A stretch of 64,000 nucleotides of DNA from Clostridiales bacterium (lineage in GTDB: Bacteria > Bacillota > Clostridia > Christensenellales > Aristaeellaceae): the NCBI GenBank assembly GCA_004556395.1, contig SFHK01000004.1:1-64000 (forward strand). Direction: 5' to 3'. Position 1 is the first letter of the stretch, and every line of letters begins with the position of its first letter. Positions 1 to 8,898 of the stretch are shown here, piece by piece. The notes beneath the pieces are model-generated. The model had not been told where the DNA came from. It searched no databases and was given only the letters and a program-made list of their open reading frames with translations. Both the position numbers and the translations under genes were made by a program.

Positions 1-1276
1 AATTGTGGTTTGCGTCTCTGATAAACCATGTTCTGTCCGGGAACATGCAGGTTGAAGCGTCAACCTTTTTGTTCGGGGATATCATTTCGGGATCCCTGCC
101 TGCAAGATACTCCGCCGGAAGCTCGCTGTCAAAATCGGAGCATGTTGCGCCGAACGAGGTGTACTGCGTGTCGACAACACCGTCGCCCATGACCGTCCAT
201 GACGGAGTTATCGGAATTGAGCAGTAGCCGTATTTGCTGATGACATAGAAGTTCGTACTGTCGTTTATTTCGTTGAGGACATCGGCTTTGTAAGGACGTA
301 AAAGTGCGTTAAAGTTGTTTATTTTCGCAACAAGACCGCTTCTGTCAATATCCGAATTTTTGTATATCTCGTTGAAGACATAGTTCATGCTCTCATTGAT
401 GTCTGCATTGGGAACCATCGCCCACACGCTTAACCATCCGCCGAATGCGGGAACAATAACCTCGGGGAGAACCTGCTCGCTCAGTTCGGCGATAAGGTCA
501 TTGCCGAATTTGCAAAGAAAGTCAAGCAGACCCGCATCGGAAAAAAGCTTTATCACGGAATTGAGAAGATGTTCATATTCATTGTTATCGAAAATATATG
601 ACATGAAGCTTACAATCGCATTTTTGTCGAGGTTAATCTTGCCGGTCATAAGCTCGCCCGTGTATGTTTCACCGAACACTGCGGTCGAATTAAAAACTAC
701 AGTGTGAAGCCTTCCGACACCGTAGAGTTTTACATAAGTCGAAGTAACGATTCCGCCGAAGCTGTGACACTGGAGGTCTACCTTTTCGGAACCGGAGCAC
801 TTAAGCACGTATTCGATAAAGTCATGAAGCTGCGCGGCAAGCTCAACGGGGTCGAGGCGCCAGTCATAGCTAAACGACAGTTCGGAATTTTTTGTAATCG
901 TGCCGGCATCGGGATAAACGAAATAAACACCCGAATTGCCCTTGGCGTTGCCGTTTTCATCGAGGAAGGACGGCGCAAAAATATCCTTGGCAAGCGGTGT
1001 TATCTCATTGCCGAGGGTCTGCCAATCACGGGTGACGGCAAACTTGGCAAGTGACGGGACGGCTTTTTTCACCGCATCGAGAATAGTGTCGGTTGCGGGC
1101 GGCCAAAGCACATCGGAATCCTTATCGTTTTTGTCCGCAATAATGTCACGCGACATAAAGCCGTGGACATAAATCCGTGGATAAGACGTATTTTTTCCGT
1201 CGTACGCAAAAGCAATGACGGAAAGAGACGTAATCGTAAGAACGAGTGCCAAAAGCACCGATAAAGCTTTTTTCAT
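1..1276 (-). CDS. Secreted alpha/beta-hydrolase (lipase-like), 3' end beyond window
   Basis: This open frame starts at ATG 1276 behind a strong AAAGGAGAG ribosome site and stays open to the left edge, so at least 425 residues are present and the C-terminus is missing. The N-terminus is a signal peptide (MKKALSVLLALVLTITSL, then an Ala-rich cleavage zone), so the product is exported. Around residue 175 it carries LQCHSFGGIV, a nucleophile-elbow-like motif close to the G-x-S-x-G of esterases and lipases, with Cys in place of the first Gly. The preceding region (YGTV or HGF-like 'VHGFM') resembles an oxyanion-hole strand of lipase-type hydrolases. An extracellular lipase or acylhydrolase is likely. 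The substrate is unknown, and the catalytic Asp and His cannot be assigned with the end cut off. Confidence 0.7.
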   Translation of the reverse strand, partial: MKKALSVLLALVLTITSLSVIAFAYDGKNTSYPRIYVHGFMSRDIIADKNDKDSDVLWPPATDTILDAVKKAVPSLAKFAVTRDWQTLGNEITPLAKDIFAPSFLDENGNAKGNSGVYFVYPDAGTITKNSELSFSYDWRLDPVELAAQLHDFIEYVLKCSGSEKVDLQCHSFGGIVTSTYVKLYGVGRLHTVVFNSTAVFGETYTGELMTGKINLDKNAIVSFMSYIFDNNEYEHLLNSVIKLFSDAGLLDFLCKFGNDLIAELSEQVLPEVIVPAFGGWLSVWAMVPNADINESMNYVFNEIYKNSDIDRSGLVAKINNFNALLRPYKADVLNEINDSTNFYVISKYGYCSIPITPSWTVMGDGVVDTQYTSFGATCSDFDSELPAEYLAGRDPEMISPNKKVDASTCMFPDRTWFIRDANHN

Positions 1277-1309
1277 AACAGCTCTCCTTTAAAACATTTC
1301 TATATTAGG

Positions 1310-1338
1310 ATTCTACATAATTTTAACAGTCTTTTCAA
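1310..1338 (-). promoter_or_regulatory. Sigma-A promoter of the lipase-like gene
   Basis: On the minus strand TTGAAA (1338-1333) and TAGAAT (1315-1310) are separated by 17 bp. The start codon lies about 34 nt downstream of the -10 box. Confidence 0.6.
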
Positions 1339-1455
1339 GTGTTTTTGTGAAATCTTTTTAAAAGACCGTCAAAAAACCAAACTTCGTCCGTGTTTTTCGG
1401 AATACTGCACAAACGGACAGCCGAAAAACGTTCTTTTGTTCGTTGTTAAAATGTA

Positions 1456-1484
1456 TTGACTTTTTAAAAATAAAATGGTAAAGT
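1456..1484 (+). promoter_or_regulatory. Promoter of the T-box/ior operon
   Basis: TTGACT (1456-1461) and TAAAGT (1479-1484) lie 17 bp apart, just upstream of the T-box stem I. Transcription would start near 1491. Confidence 0.55.
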
Positions 1485-1490
1485 ACATAT

Positions 1491-1743
1491 TAAATGCAAT
1501 GACGCAGGACAAGTAGTTTTCCGAAACGGCTTTCAGAGAGCGCCGACAGGTGAAAAGGCGCAGTACGGCGAAAAACGAATACACCTTGCAGAGCCGTGCA
1601 GCGTATACAAGCTGCGCCGGGAGCGCCCGTTACAGCGATAGGGTATGTATGTACCCGACGAGGCCGCCGCCGTGAGGCTGCGGTAAACTGAGGTGGTACC
1701 GCGGAATCAACTCCGCCCTCTGATTTTTCAGGGGGCGTTTTTT
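1491..1743 (+). promoter_or_regulatory. T-box leader, probably tRNA-Tyr specific
   Basis: The T-box bulge sequence TGGTACCGCGG sits at 1694-1704. It lies in an antiterminator whose GCGGA pairs with TCCGC at 1712-1716, and it overlaps an intrinsic terminator. Upstream is a stem I with the AGAGAGCGCC / GGTGAA / GGCGC distal arm (about 1536-1562). The returning strand contains GAA-UAC-ACC, the usual context of a specifier codon, which puts UAC (Tyr) at 1580-1582. Known T-boxes bind uncharged cognate tRNA and then allow readthrough, so the operon should be induced by tyrosine starvation. The T-box class is secure; the specifier is read by eye and is less certain. Confidence 0.88.
1714..1743 (+). 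terminator. T-box conditional terminator
   Basis: CGCCCTCTGA (1714-1723) pairs with TCAGGGGGCG (1728-1737), ten base pairs with one G-U, followed by six T. The left arm overlaps the antiterminator strand, which makes the two folds exclusive. Confidence 0.9.
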
Positions 1744-1778
1744 GTTTACATGTCCCCGCGAAAGGAAGAAAAAAAGAA

Positions 1779-3416
1779 ATGCCTATCACGGAAATCCTTC
1801 AAAAGAACGCGGATTTTTATCCGAATGACGTTGCCTTAACGGAAATCAACCCACAGGCCGATGACAGATCGAAAATGACATGGCGCGAGTACGCGCTTAT
1901 CGAAAGCACTCCCGGCAAAGCATATAAACGCGAGATTACATGGAGCAATTTCAATAAAATGAGCAATCGTTTTGCAAACCTGCTGCTTGCACGCGGACTG
2001 AAAAAGGGAGACAAGGTCGCAATTCTGATGATGAACTGCCTTGAATGGCTTCCCACTTATTTCGGAGCGCTCAAAGCCGGCGCGATAATAGTACCGCTCA
2101 ACTTCAGATACACGGCAGACGAAATAAAATACTGTCTGAACAAAGCCGACTGCGACTACATCGTGTTCGGTCCCGAATTTACGGGCAGAATAGAAGAAAT
2201 CGTGGAGAGAGTGCCGAGAATTAAAATGTGGCTTTATTCGGGTGAGGACTGTCCCACCTTCGCCGACAGCTTCGACACACTTATAAACTACTGTTCTTCA
2301 AAAGCACCCGCAGTAAAATTGACGGACGAGGACGACGCGGCAATATATTTTTCGTCTGGCACCACGGGTTTTCCGAAAGCGATCCTGCACTCACATGAAG
2401 CCCTTATGCACGCCGCAAGAACGGAACAGGCACACCATTCACAGACCAAAAACGATGTTTTTCTCTGCATCCCGCCGCTTTATCACACGGGAGCAAAAAT
2501 GCACTGGTTCGGCTCGTTCCTTGTCGGCGGACGCGCGGTACTTCTTAAGGGAGTTAAGCCCGAATGGATAATTCAGACGGCAGCAGAGGAAAAATGCACA
2601 ATTGTGTGGCTTCTTGTGCCGTGGGCGCAGGATATCCTTGATGCAATCGACTCAGGCAAAATAAACCTCGACGATTATGATTTGTCAGCGTGGCGGCTTA
2701 TGCACATAGGCGCGCAGCCCGTGCCGCCGAGTCTTATTAAACGCTGGCAACAGCATTTCCCCAACCATCAGTATGACACCAACTACGGTTTGAGCGAGTC
2801 GATAGGTCCCGGCTGCGTACATCTCGGCGTTGAAAATCCGCATAAGGTCGGCGCTATCGGAAAAGCGGGTTTCGGCTGGCAGGTTAAAATTGTCGGCAGC
2901 GACGGCTGCGAAGTAAAGCAAGGCGAGGTCGGCGAGCTTGCCGTTAAGGGTCCCGGCGTTATGAAATGCTACTACAAGGATGAAAAAGCGACCGAAGAAG
3001 TACTTAAAAACGGCTGGCTTTTCACAGGTGACATGGCAATGGAGGATGCGGACGGCTTCATCTATCTCGTCGACCGCAAAAAGGACGTTATAATTTCGGG
3101 CGGAGAAAACATCTACCCTGTTCAGATAGAGGACTTCATAAGAAAGCTTGACGCGGTAAAGGATGTTGCGGTGATCGGACTTCCCGACTCACGTCTCGGA
3201 GAAATATCGGCGGCAATTATAGAGGTCAAAGACGGATATGCACTTACGGAAGACGAAGTAAACGACTTCTGCCGCGACTTACCCAAATATAAGCGTCCGC
3301 GCAAGATCATTTTCGCGGATATTCCGAGAAACCCCACGGGCAAGATTGAAAAGCCCGTTTTAAGAAAACGTTACAGAAGCGAAAATCTTGTTGCCATGCA
3401 AAACGAAATAGGATGA
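1779..3416 (+). CDS. AMP-forming acyl/aryl-CoA ligase (ANL superfamily)
   Basis: A 545-residue adenylate-forming enzyme that would activate a carboxylic acid to its CoA thioester via an acyl-AMP. Motifs in order are the P-loop YFSSGTTGFPKA near residue 190, YGLSES (A5), GWLFTGD (A7), DRKKDVIISGGENIYP (A8 hinge) and the C-terminal NPTGKIEK with the catalytic lysine (A10). Length and motifs fit the medium/long-chain or aryl-acid CoA ligase group. It is the first gene after the tyrosine-type T-box and is followed 14 bp later by iorA, so an arylacetate such as 4-hydroxyphenylacetate or phenylacetate is the inferred substrate. That substrate is not readable from the motifs alone. ATG 1779 follows a GGAAG-type site. 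Confidence 0.85.
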   Translation: MPITEILQKNADFYPNDVALTEINPQADDRSKMTWREYALIESTPGKAYKREITWSNFNKMSNRFANLLLARGLKKGDKVAILMMNCLEWLPTYFGALKAGAIIVPLNFRYTADEIKYCLNKADCDYIVFGPEFTGRIEEIVERVPRIKMWLYSGEDCPTFADSFDTLINYCSSKAPAVKLTDEDDAAIYFSSGTTGFPKAILHSHEALMHAARTEQAHHSQTKNDVFLCIPPLYHTGAKMHWFGSFLVGGRAVLLKGVKPEWIIQTAAEEKCTIVWLLVPWAQDILDAIDSGKINLDDYDLSAWRLMHIGAQPVPPSLIKRWQQHFPNHQYDTNYGLSESIGPGCVHLGVENPHKVGAIGKAGFGWQVKIVGSDGCEVKQGEVGELAVKGPGVMKCYYKDEKATEEVLKNGWLFTGDMAMEDADGFIYLVDRKKDVIISGGENIYPVQIEDFIRKLDAVKDVAVIGLPDSRLGEISAAIIEVKDGYALTEDEVNDFCRDLPKYKRPRKIIFADIPRNPTGKIEKPVLRKRYRSENLVAMQNEIG

Positions 3417-3430
3417 AAGGAAGATAAACA

Positions 3431-5161
3431 ATGAAAAAACTGCTTCTCGGCAACGCCGCGGTCGCAGCAGGCGCATATGAGGCGGGCGTAAAGGTCGTTT
3501 CATCATACCCCGGCACACCGAGCACGGAGATAACCGAAAACATGGTCAAATATGAGAATGTCTACTGCGAGTGGGCGCCGAACGAAAAGGTGGCGGCGGA
3601 AACGGCAATAGGCGCGTCCATAGCGGGCGGCAGAGCAATGAGCTGCTGCAAGCATGTGGGACTTAATGTCATGGCGGATCCCGTTTTCACTGTCGCGTAC
3701 ACGGGCGTTAACGCGGGACTTGTTTTCTGCGTTGCCGACGACCCCGGAATGCACTCCTCGCAGAATGAACAGGACTCGCGCCATTACGCAAAGGCAAGCA
3801 AAATTATGATGCTTGAACCGTCGGATTCGTCGGAATGCAAAGAATTCACCAAACGCGCTTTCTCATTAAGCGAGCAGTTTGACACGCCTGTTTTTATAAG
3901 ACTTTCGACCCGCGTTTCACACTCGCAGAGCCTTGTGGATTTGCAGGAGCCCGACAAAGTTGATTTGAAAGAATATGAAAAGAACCCCGCAAAATACGTT
4001 ATGATGCCCGCAAACGCGATAAAGCGTCATACAGTTGTGGAGGAGCGTATCAAAAAGCTGCGTGACTTTGCCGAAACGACTGATCTTAACAGAGTTGAAA
4101 TGAACTCCGGCGAAATAGGCGTTATCACATCGGGCATAACATATATGTACGCAAAAGAGGCGCTCGGCGATAAAGCAAGCTATCTCAAAATCGGCATGCC
4201 CTATCCCCTCCCCGAAAAGCTTATAAAAGACTTTGCGGAGAAGGTCAAAAAGCTGTATGTCATAGAGGAGCTCGACCCCGTTCTCGAAGAACACTGCAAA
4301 GCTCTCGGCTTGGAGGTTATCGGAAAAGACGCATTTACACTGCTCGGGGAATACTCCGTTAATATGATAAAAAAAGCCGTTCTCGGTATCGGTGAACCCG
4401 AAACGGCTCACCCCGAAAACGTTCCCGTCCGTCCGCCCGTAATGTGCGCGGGCTGTCCGCACAGAGGCACATTCTATGTTCTTAAAAAGCTCGGACTCAC
4501 CGTCAGCGGCGACATCGGCTGCTACACGCTCGGCGCGGCGGCTCCGCTTTCTGCGATGGACACAACAATTTGTATGGGTGCCTCCGTTTCGGCGGCTCAC
4601 GGCATGGCAAAGGCGCGCGGCGCGGAGTTCAACAGGCATCTTGTTTCCGTAATCGGCGATTCGACATTTATTCATTCGGGAATAACGGGACTTATTGATA
4701 TCGTCTACAACAAGGGCGCAAACACCGTTATCATTCTCGACAACTCCATAACGGGAATGACGGGACATCAGGACAACCCCACAACGGGCAAAACGATCCG
4801 CGGCGAAGCGACAAAACAGATAGACCTTGAGCTTCTGTGCAAAGCCGTAGGCGTCGACTCCGTGAGGATCGCAGATCCGTTCGACGTAAAGAACTTCGAA
4901 AAAGTCGTAAAAGAAGAAGTTGCAAAGGACGAACCGTCCGTTATAATAGCACAGCGTCCGTGCGCACTTCTTAAAAAGGTTAAATACACGGGTCACTGCG
5001 TTATCACGGACAAGTGCCGCAGCTGCAGGCAGTGCCTTAAAGCGGGCTGTCCCGCCATTTCGGCAAAGGACGGCAAGCCATTTATCGACGTGACACAGTG
5101 CAACGGCTGCGAGCTTTGCACACACATATGCCCGTTCGACGCTATAGTTAAGGAGGGTTGA
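3431..5161 (+). CDS. iorA: Indolepyruvate:ferredoxin oxidoreductase, alpha subunit
   Basis: A 576-residue thiamine-diphosphate and iron-sulfur subunit. IorAB interconverts aryl pyruvates plus CoA with aryl-acetyl-CoA plus CO2 and reduced ferredoxin. The N-terminal pyrimidine-binding domain shows SSYPGTPSTEI. The TPP domain has VMCAGCPHRG and GDIGCYTLG near residue 360 and GDSTFIHSGITGL after it. The C-terminus carries two ferredoxin-type Cys clusters, beginning CRSCRQC near residue 528 and CNGCELCTHICP. The next gene follows after 4 bp. Because the operon is under a starvation-type T-box, the reductive carboxylation direction (toward aryl pyruvate) is the better guess for its role here. The family also works oxidatively in amino-acid fermentation. 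Confidence 0.95.
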   Translation: MKKLLLGNAAVAAGAYEAGVKVVSSYPGTPSTEITENMVKYENVYCEWAPNEKVAAETAIGASIAGGRAMSCCKHVGLNVMADPVFTVAYTGVNAGLVFCVADDPGMHSSQNEQDSRHYAKASKIMMLEPSDSSECKEFTKRAFSLSEQFDTPVFIRLSTRVSHSQSLVDLQEPDKVDLKEYEKNPAKYVMMPANAIKRHTVVEERIKKLRDFAETTDLNRVEMNSGEIGVITSGITYMYAKEALGDKASYLKIGMPYPLPEKLIKDFAEKVKKLYVIEELDPVLEEHCKALGLEVIGKDAFTLLGEYSVNMIKKAVLGIGEPETAHPENVPVRPPVMCAGCPHRGTFYVLKKLGLTVSGDIGCYTLGAAAPLSAMDTTICMGASVSAAHGMAKARGAEFNRHLVSVIGDSTFIHSGITGLIDIVYNKGANTVIILDNSITGMTGHQDNPTTGKTIRGEATKQIDLELLCKAVGVDSVRIADPFDVKNFEKVVKEEVAKDEPSVIIAQRPCALLKKVKYTGHCVITDKCRSCRQCLKAGCPAISAKDGKPFIDVTQCNGCELCTHICPFDAIVKEG

Positions 5162-5165
5162 CAAA

Positions 5166-5738
5166 ATGGAAACAAAAAGCATCATGATAGTGGGAGTAGG
5201 CGGACAGGGTACGCTTCTTGCAAGCCGAATCCTCGGAAACGCCGTTATAAGCGAGGGTTACGATGTCAAGGTGTCGGAGGTTCACGGAATGAGCCAGCGC
5301 GGCGGCAGCGTCGTGACATATGTCCGTTACGGAGAAAAAGTCAACTCGCCCATTATAGACAAAGGCGGCGCGGATATTATACTTGCGTTTGAAGAGCTTG
5401 AAGCGCTCCGTGCGCTCCCGTTTCTCAAAAAGGACGGCAAAATTATCGTCAACACTCAAAATATCGACCCGATGCCCGTTATTACGGGTGCCGCAAAATA
5501 CCCGGAACACATCGTTGATTCACTCAAAAACACGGGAGCGGACGTCACAGCCGTTGACGCGCTTGACCTTGCGATTAAATCGGGCAATATGAAGTCCGTA
5601 AACGTTGTTCTTATCGGCGTTATGGCAAGAAACACCGCAATTAACGAGTCTGTATGGAAAGAGACGATAAAAAACACAGTCCCCGAAAAATTCCTCGAAG
5701 CTAACCTCAAGGCGTTCGAGCTTGGATATAATTCGTAA
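5166..5738 (+). CDS. iorB: Indolepyruvate:ferredoxin oxidoreductase, beta subunit
   Basis: A 190-residue gamma-domain subunit of the 2-oxoacid:ferredoxin oxidoreductase family. It opens with IMIVGVGGQGTLLASRILG and continues with VHGMSQRGGSV, both hallmark motifs of IorB/PorG-like subunits that help bind CoA. It starts 4 bp after the iorA stop, and its ribosome site (AAGGAGGG) lies inside the end of iorA, so the two are probably translationally coupled and form one heterodimeric cytoplasmic enzyme. Confidence 0.95.
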   Translation: METKSIMIVGVGGQGTLLASRILGNAVISEGYDVKVSEVHGMSQRGGSVVTYVRYGEKVNSPIIDKGGADIILAFEELEALRALPFLKKDGKIIVNTQNIDPMPVITGAAKYPEHIVDSLKNTGADVTAVDALDLAIKSGNMKSVNVVLIGVMARNTAINESVWKETIKNTVPEKFLEANLKAFELGYNS

Positions 5739-5752
5739 AGGAGTAAAAAAGT

Positions 5753-6916
5753 ATGAAAGAACTCAATAAAAAGACCGAGTGTCTCACCGATTCGGTCATT
5801 CGCCGTATGACCCGTATTTCAATGGAATGCGGCGCAATAAACCTTTCTCAGGGCTTTCCCGATTTCGACCCGCCCGAATTTATCATGAAACGCCTTGCCG
5901 AGGTCGCAACAGCGGGCCCTCACCAGTACACCCCCACATGGGGCGCTGCAAACTACCGCGCGGCGGTTGCCGAAAAGGTCGGCAAATTTATGGGACTTCC
6001 GATAAATCCCGACGAGAACGTTCTCGGCACGGTCGGCAGCACCGAGGCTATGATGGCTACTCTTATGGCAATCACGAACCCCGGCGACAAAATAGTCATC
6101 TTCTCCCCCTATTTCGAGAACTACGCCGCACAGAGCATTTTCAACTCCGTGGAGCCTGTTTTCGTTCCGCTTAACCCGCCCGCGTTTACCTTTGACGCGG
6201 ACAAGCTTGAAGAAGCATTCAAAGATCCGAAAACAAAGGCAATGATCCTCTGCAACCCCTCAAACCCCTCCGGCAGAGTATTCACGAAGGATGAACTTCA
6301 AACGATTGCAGACCTTGCTATTAAGTATGATGTTATCATAATCACCGACGAAGTGTATGAACACATCATTTTTGAACCGCACAAGCACACATATATTGCC
6401 GCGCTTCCCGGAATGTGGGAGAGAACAATCTGCTGCTCCTCGCTCTCAAAAACATATTCCATCACCGGCTGGCGGCTCGGCTATATCGTAGCGGACAAGC
6501 CTCTTATGGACAGATGCAAAAAAGTCCACGACTTTTTGACCGTCTGTGCCCCCTCGCCGCTGCAAGAGGCAGTCATTCCCGGACTTAAAGCTCCGATGAG
6601 CTACTATAAAGAGCTTCAGGATCACTACACGCATATGCGTGATATCTTCGTCGGCGGACTCAAAGACCTCGGCTTTACCTTTACCGAACCCGAAGGCTCG
6701 TACTTCATGATGGTCGATATCTCCGATTTTTCCAAGGGCAAGAGCGACGTCGAATTCTGCGAGGAGCTCGCAAGAAAAGTCGGCGTTGCAGCCGTCCCCG
6801 GCTCGAGCTTCTTCAACGAGGATGTAAACCACCTCGCCCGTTTCCACTTCGCAAAGAAGGACGAAACACTGTACGAAGCCCTCAACCGCCTTGCTGATAT
6901 CAGGAAGAAAATGTAA
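5753..6916 (+). CDS. Class I/II pyridoxal-phosphate aminotransferase
   Basis: A 387-residue fold-type I aminotransferase. NLSQGFPDFDPP marks the N-terminus, ILCNPSNPSGRVF the substrate and PLP pocket, and ITDEVYEHI contains the PLP-interacting Asp and Tyr. The Schiff-base lysine is K233 in SSLSKTYSITGWRLGY. The family includes aspartate and aromatic aminotransferases. Placed 14 bp after iorB as the last gene of the T-box operon, it most likely interconverts the aryl pyruvate made by IorAB and its amino acid, here inferred to be tyrosine and/or phenylalanine. Ribosome site AAAGGAG precedes ATG 5753. Confidence 0.9.
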   Translation: MKELNKKTECLTDSVIRRMTRISMECGAINLSQGFPDFDPPEFIMKRLAEVATAGPHQYTPTWGAANYRAAVAEKVGKFMGLPINPDENVLGTVGSTEAMMATLMAITNPGDKIVIFSPYFENYAAQSIFNSVEPVFVPLNPPAFTFDADKLEEAFKDPKTKAMILCNPSNPSGRVFTKDELQTIADLAIKYDVIIITDEVYEHIIFEPHKHTYIAALPGMWERTICCSSLSKTYSITGWRLGYIVADKPLMDRCKKVHDFLTVCAPSPLQEAVIPGLKAPMSYYKELQDHYTHMRDIFVGGLKDLGFTFTEPEGSYFMMVDISDFSKGKSDVEFCEELARKVGVAAVPGSSFFNEDVNHLARFHFAKKDETLYEALNRLADIRKKM

Positions 6917-6934
6917 TAGTGCCTAACGGCAAAC

Positions 6935-6978
6935 AATACACCCTCGTCCCGAAATAATCGGAGCAAGGGTGTATTTTA
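6935..6978 (+). terminator. Terminator of the ior operon
   Basis: AATACACCCT (6935-6944) pairs perfectly with AGGGTGTATT (6966-6975), followed by a short T run. The 200 bp from here to 7181 hold no gene that I can support. Confidence 0.85.
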
Positions 6979-7181
6979 GTCAGTTCCGTTTGCATTTGTT
7001 GTTCTGACAATTTATTGCTTCGCGCAAGGCGCAAATACTATCAACGGTTATTGTATATCACATCTGAGTTAAATTTTCTATTTTATTTGTGCCTTTCAAT
7101 TGTACCATAACCACAATCTGTTCTGCTATATAATTTTTTTTGGTGATGTCATTTGAAAATCAAAATCGGCGAAGTATTTTT

Positions 7182-8723
7182 TTATTCGGATGTATTGCTC
7201 AATGCCTCGGTAACGGGGACAAGGACTTTATTTTCGTAGCACGAGAAAACATCGGCAACAAGCTCTTTATCGGGCTTCTTCGTTATAAGGCTGACGAGCG
7301 GTACGAGTATCAGTCCGCCGACCATTGCAAACGCGCCGCATGCAACGGGACTTTTAAGAAATTCGGGGAACACAGACGGCGCGAACATATTGAGCAGCAT
7401 TATGCCGGAGCCCCACGCGAACGACACGACGCACGACGCCCTGGTAACGCCTTTCCAATACAGCGAATACAGGAACGGCGCGAGGAAGCTGCCTGCAAGC
7501 GCACCCCATGAAAGTCCCATAAGCTGCGCGATAAATGTCACCTTGTGCTTGTACTGTACTATTGCGATAACTGCGGATATTATAATAAACACAGCGACAA
7601 ATGCTCTGATTATGAGCAGATTTTTCTTTTCATCCTTCTTTTTCATTAAAACAGGATCAATGAAATCAAGCGTGAGGGTCGACGCGGACGTAAGCACGAG
7701 CGATGAGAGCGTAGACATTGACGCGGCAAGCACAAGGATAAGCGTGATGCCTATAAGCCACGGACTCAAATTTGAAAGCATTGCGGGGACTACGGCGTCA
7801 TAGCCCTCCGTTTTAACATCCACGTTAAACAGCCTGCCGAAACCGCCGAGGAAATAGCAGCCGCCCGCAACAACAACAGCAAAGACAGTTGAAATCACCG
7901 TTCCTTTACGGATATCGTTTTCGCTCTTTATCGCATAGAATTTCTGAACCATCTGCGGAAGTCCCCACGTGCCGAGCGACGTAAGAATAACGACGCTCAA
8001 AAGTCCTGCGGGATCGGGACCGAAGAAGGACGCAAACACGCCCGGCACGGTCGAAACGCTTTCGTCCGTCACCCCGGCAAGCGCGGCAAGAGAACCCGTA
8101 AAGCCGCCGTTTATTTTAAGCACCGCCGCAATTATCATAACGATTCCGGCAAGCATGATAATTCCCTGTATAAAGTCATTTACGGCTGCCGCCATATATC
8201 CGCCGACGATAACATACACCGCCGTAAGTGCCGCCATAACGACTATTAGCACAGTGTAGTCGATGTTGAACGCCATTGAAAAAAGACGCGAAAGCCCGTT
8301 ATAAAGCGACGCGGTGTACGGAACAAGGAAAACAAAAATTATTACGGATGAAATAAGCTTCAAGCCTTTTGAATCAAATCGGCGCTCAAAAAACTGCGGC
8401 ATTGTGGCGGAATCGAGGTGCTGCGACATAATGCGCGTTCTGCGTCCGAGAATCGTCCACGCGAGAAGCGAACCGATAAACGCGTTGCCGAGTCCTATCC
8501 ATGTGGACGCGACGCCGAAACGCCAGCCGAACTGCCCTGCATAGCCGACAAAAATAACAGCGGAAAAATATGACGTGCCGTAAGCAAATGCGGTGAGCCA
8601 CGGACCGACCCCGCGTCCGCCGAGGACAAAGCCGTTGACATCGGACGAGCGCTTTCTGCACACGATTCCGATTGCGATCGTCACGGCAAAAAACACAACA
8701 AGCATTAAAATTTTGACAAGCAT
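7182..8723 (-). CDS. Sodium:solute symporter (SSS family), under Tyr attenuator
   Basis: A 513-residue integral membrane protein with about 13 hydrophobic segments. The family signatures include GGRGVGPWLTAFAYGTSYFSA in TM2-3, GWRFG, and the sodium-site region GGYMAAAVNDFIQGIIML near residue 175. The SSS family carries proline, pantothenate, acetate and, in PaaL/PhaJ-type members, phenylacetate with Na+. The gene is convergent with the ior operon and has its own attenuator with a tyrosine-rich leader peptide. The inference is that it imports tyrosine, or more likely an arylacetate precursor that the neighbouring ligase-IorAB-aminotransferase set turns into an aromatic amino acid. ATG 8723 follows GGGAGG. 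Confidence 0.85.
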   Translation of the reverse strand: MLVKILMLVVFFAVTIAIGIVCRKRSSDVNGFVLGGRGVGPWLTAFAYGTSYFSAVIFVGYAGQFGWRFGVASTWIGLGNAFIGSLLAWTILGRRTRIMSQHLDSATMPQFFERRFDSKGLKLISSVIIFVFLVPYTASLYNGLSRLFSMAFNIDYTVLIVVMAALTAVYVIVGGYMAAAVNDFIQGIIMLAGIVMIIAAVLKINGGFTGSLAALAGVTDESVSTVPGVFASFFGPDPAGLLSVVILTSLGTWGLPQMVQKFYAIKSENDIRKGTVISTVFAVVVAGGCYFLGGFGRLFNVDVKTEGYDAVVPAMLSNLSPWLIGITLILVLAASMSTLSSLVLTSASTLTLDFIDPVLMKKKDEKKNLLIIRAFVAVFIIISAVIAIVQYKHKVTFIAQLMGLSWGALAGSFLAPFLYSLYWKGVTRASCVVSFAWGSGIMLLNMFAPSVFPEFLKSPVACGAFAMVGGLILVPLVSLITKKPDKELVADVFSCYENKVLVPVTEALSNTSE

Positions 8724-8752
8724 CTGTTTAACCTCCCGACGCTTTTTTCAAA

Positions 8753-8793
8753 TAAAAAAAACGGCTCCCGATGACACAAGTCAAAGAAGCCGT
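8753..8793 (-). terminator. Attenuator terminator upstream of the symporter
   Basis: On the minus strand ACGGCTTC (8793-8786) pairs with GGGAGCCGT (8769-8761) and is followed by an eight-base T run. Its 5' arm overlaps AGACGGCTT (8795-8787), which can instead pair with AAGCTGTCT (8835-8827) inside the leader-peptide gene. The two structures exclude each other. Confidence 0.85.
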
Positions 8794-8814
8794 CTTAATT
8801 ACCGGAGCTTTTAA

Positions 8815-8868
8815 TTACCGAAATTCAGACAGCTTATGAACATAATAATAGTAGAATGCAATAAACAT
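8815..8868 (-). CDS. Tyrosine-rich leader peptide (attenuator)
   Basis: A 17-codon reading frame, MFIAFYYYYVHKLSEFR, translated from ATG 8868 behind AAAGGAG with 9-nt spacing, in the 5' leader of the symporter gene. Codons 6-9 are TAC TAT TAT TAT and codon 5 is Phe. The antiterminator 5' arm (AAG CTG TCT, codons 12-14) starts two codons after the Tyr run. A ribosome stalled on Tyr codons should leave this arm free to capture the terminator strand. A ribosome that reads to the stop should mask it and permit termination. This is the classical amino-acid attenuator layout and predicts induction under tyrosine shortage. Confidence 0.8.
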   Translation of the reverse strand: MFIAFYYYYVHKLSEFR

Positions 8869-8898
8869 AAAAACTGTCTCCTTTCGTGATTTACTGGG

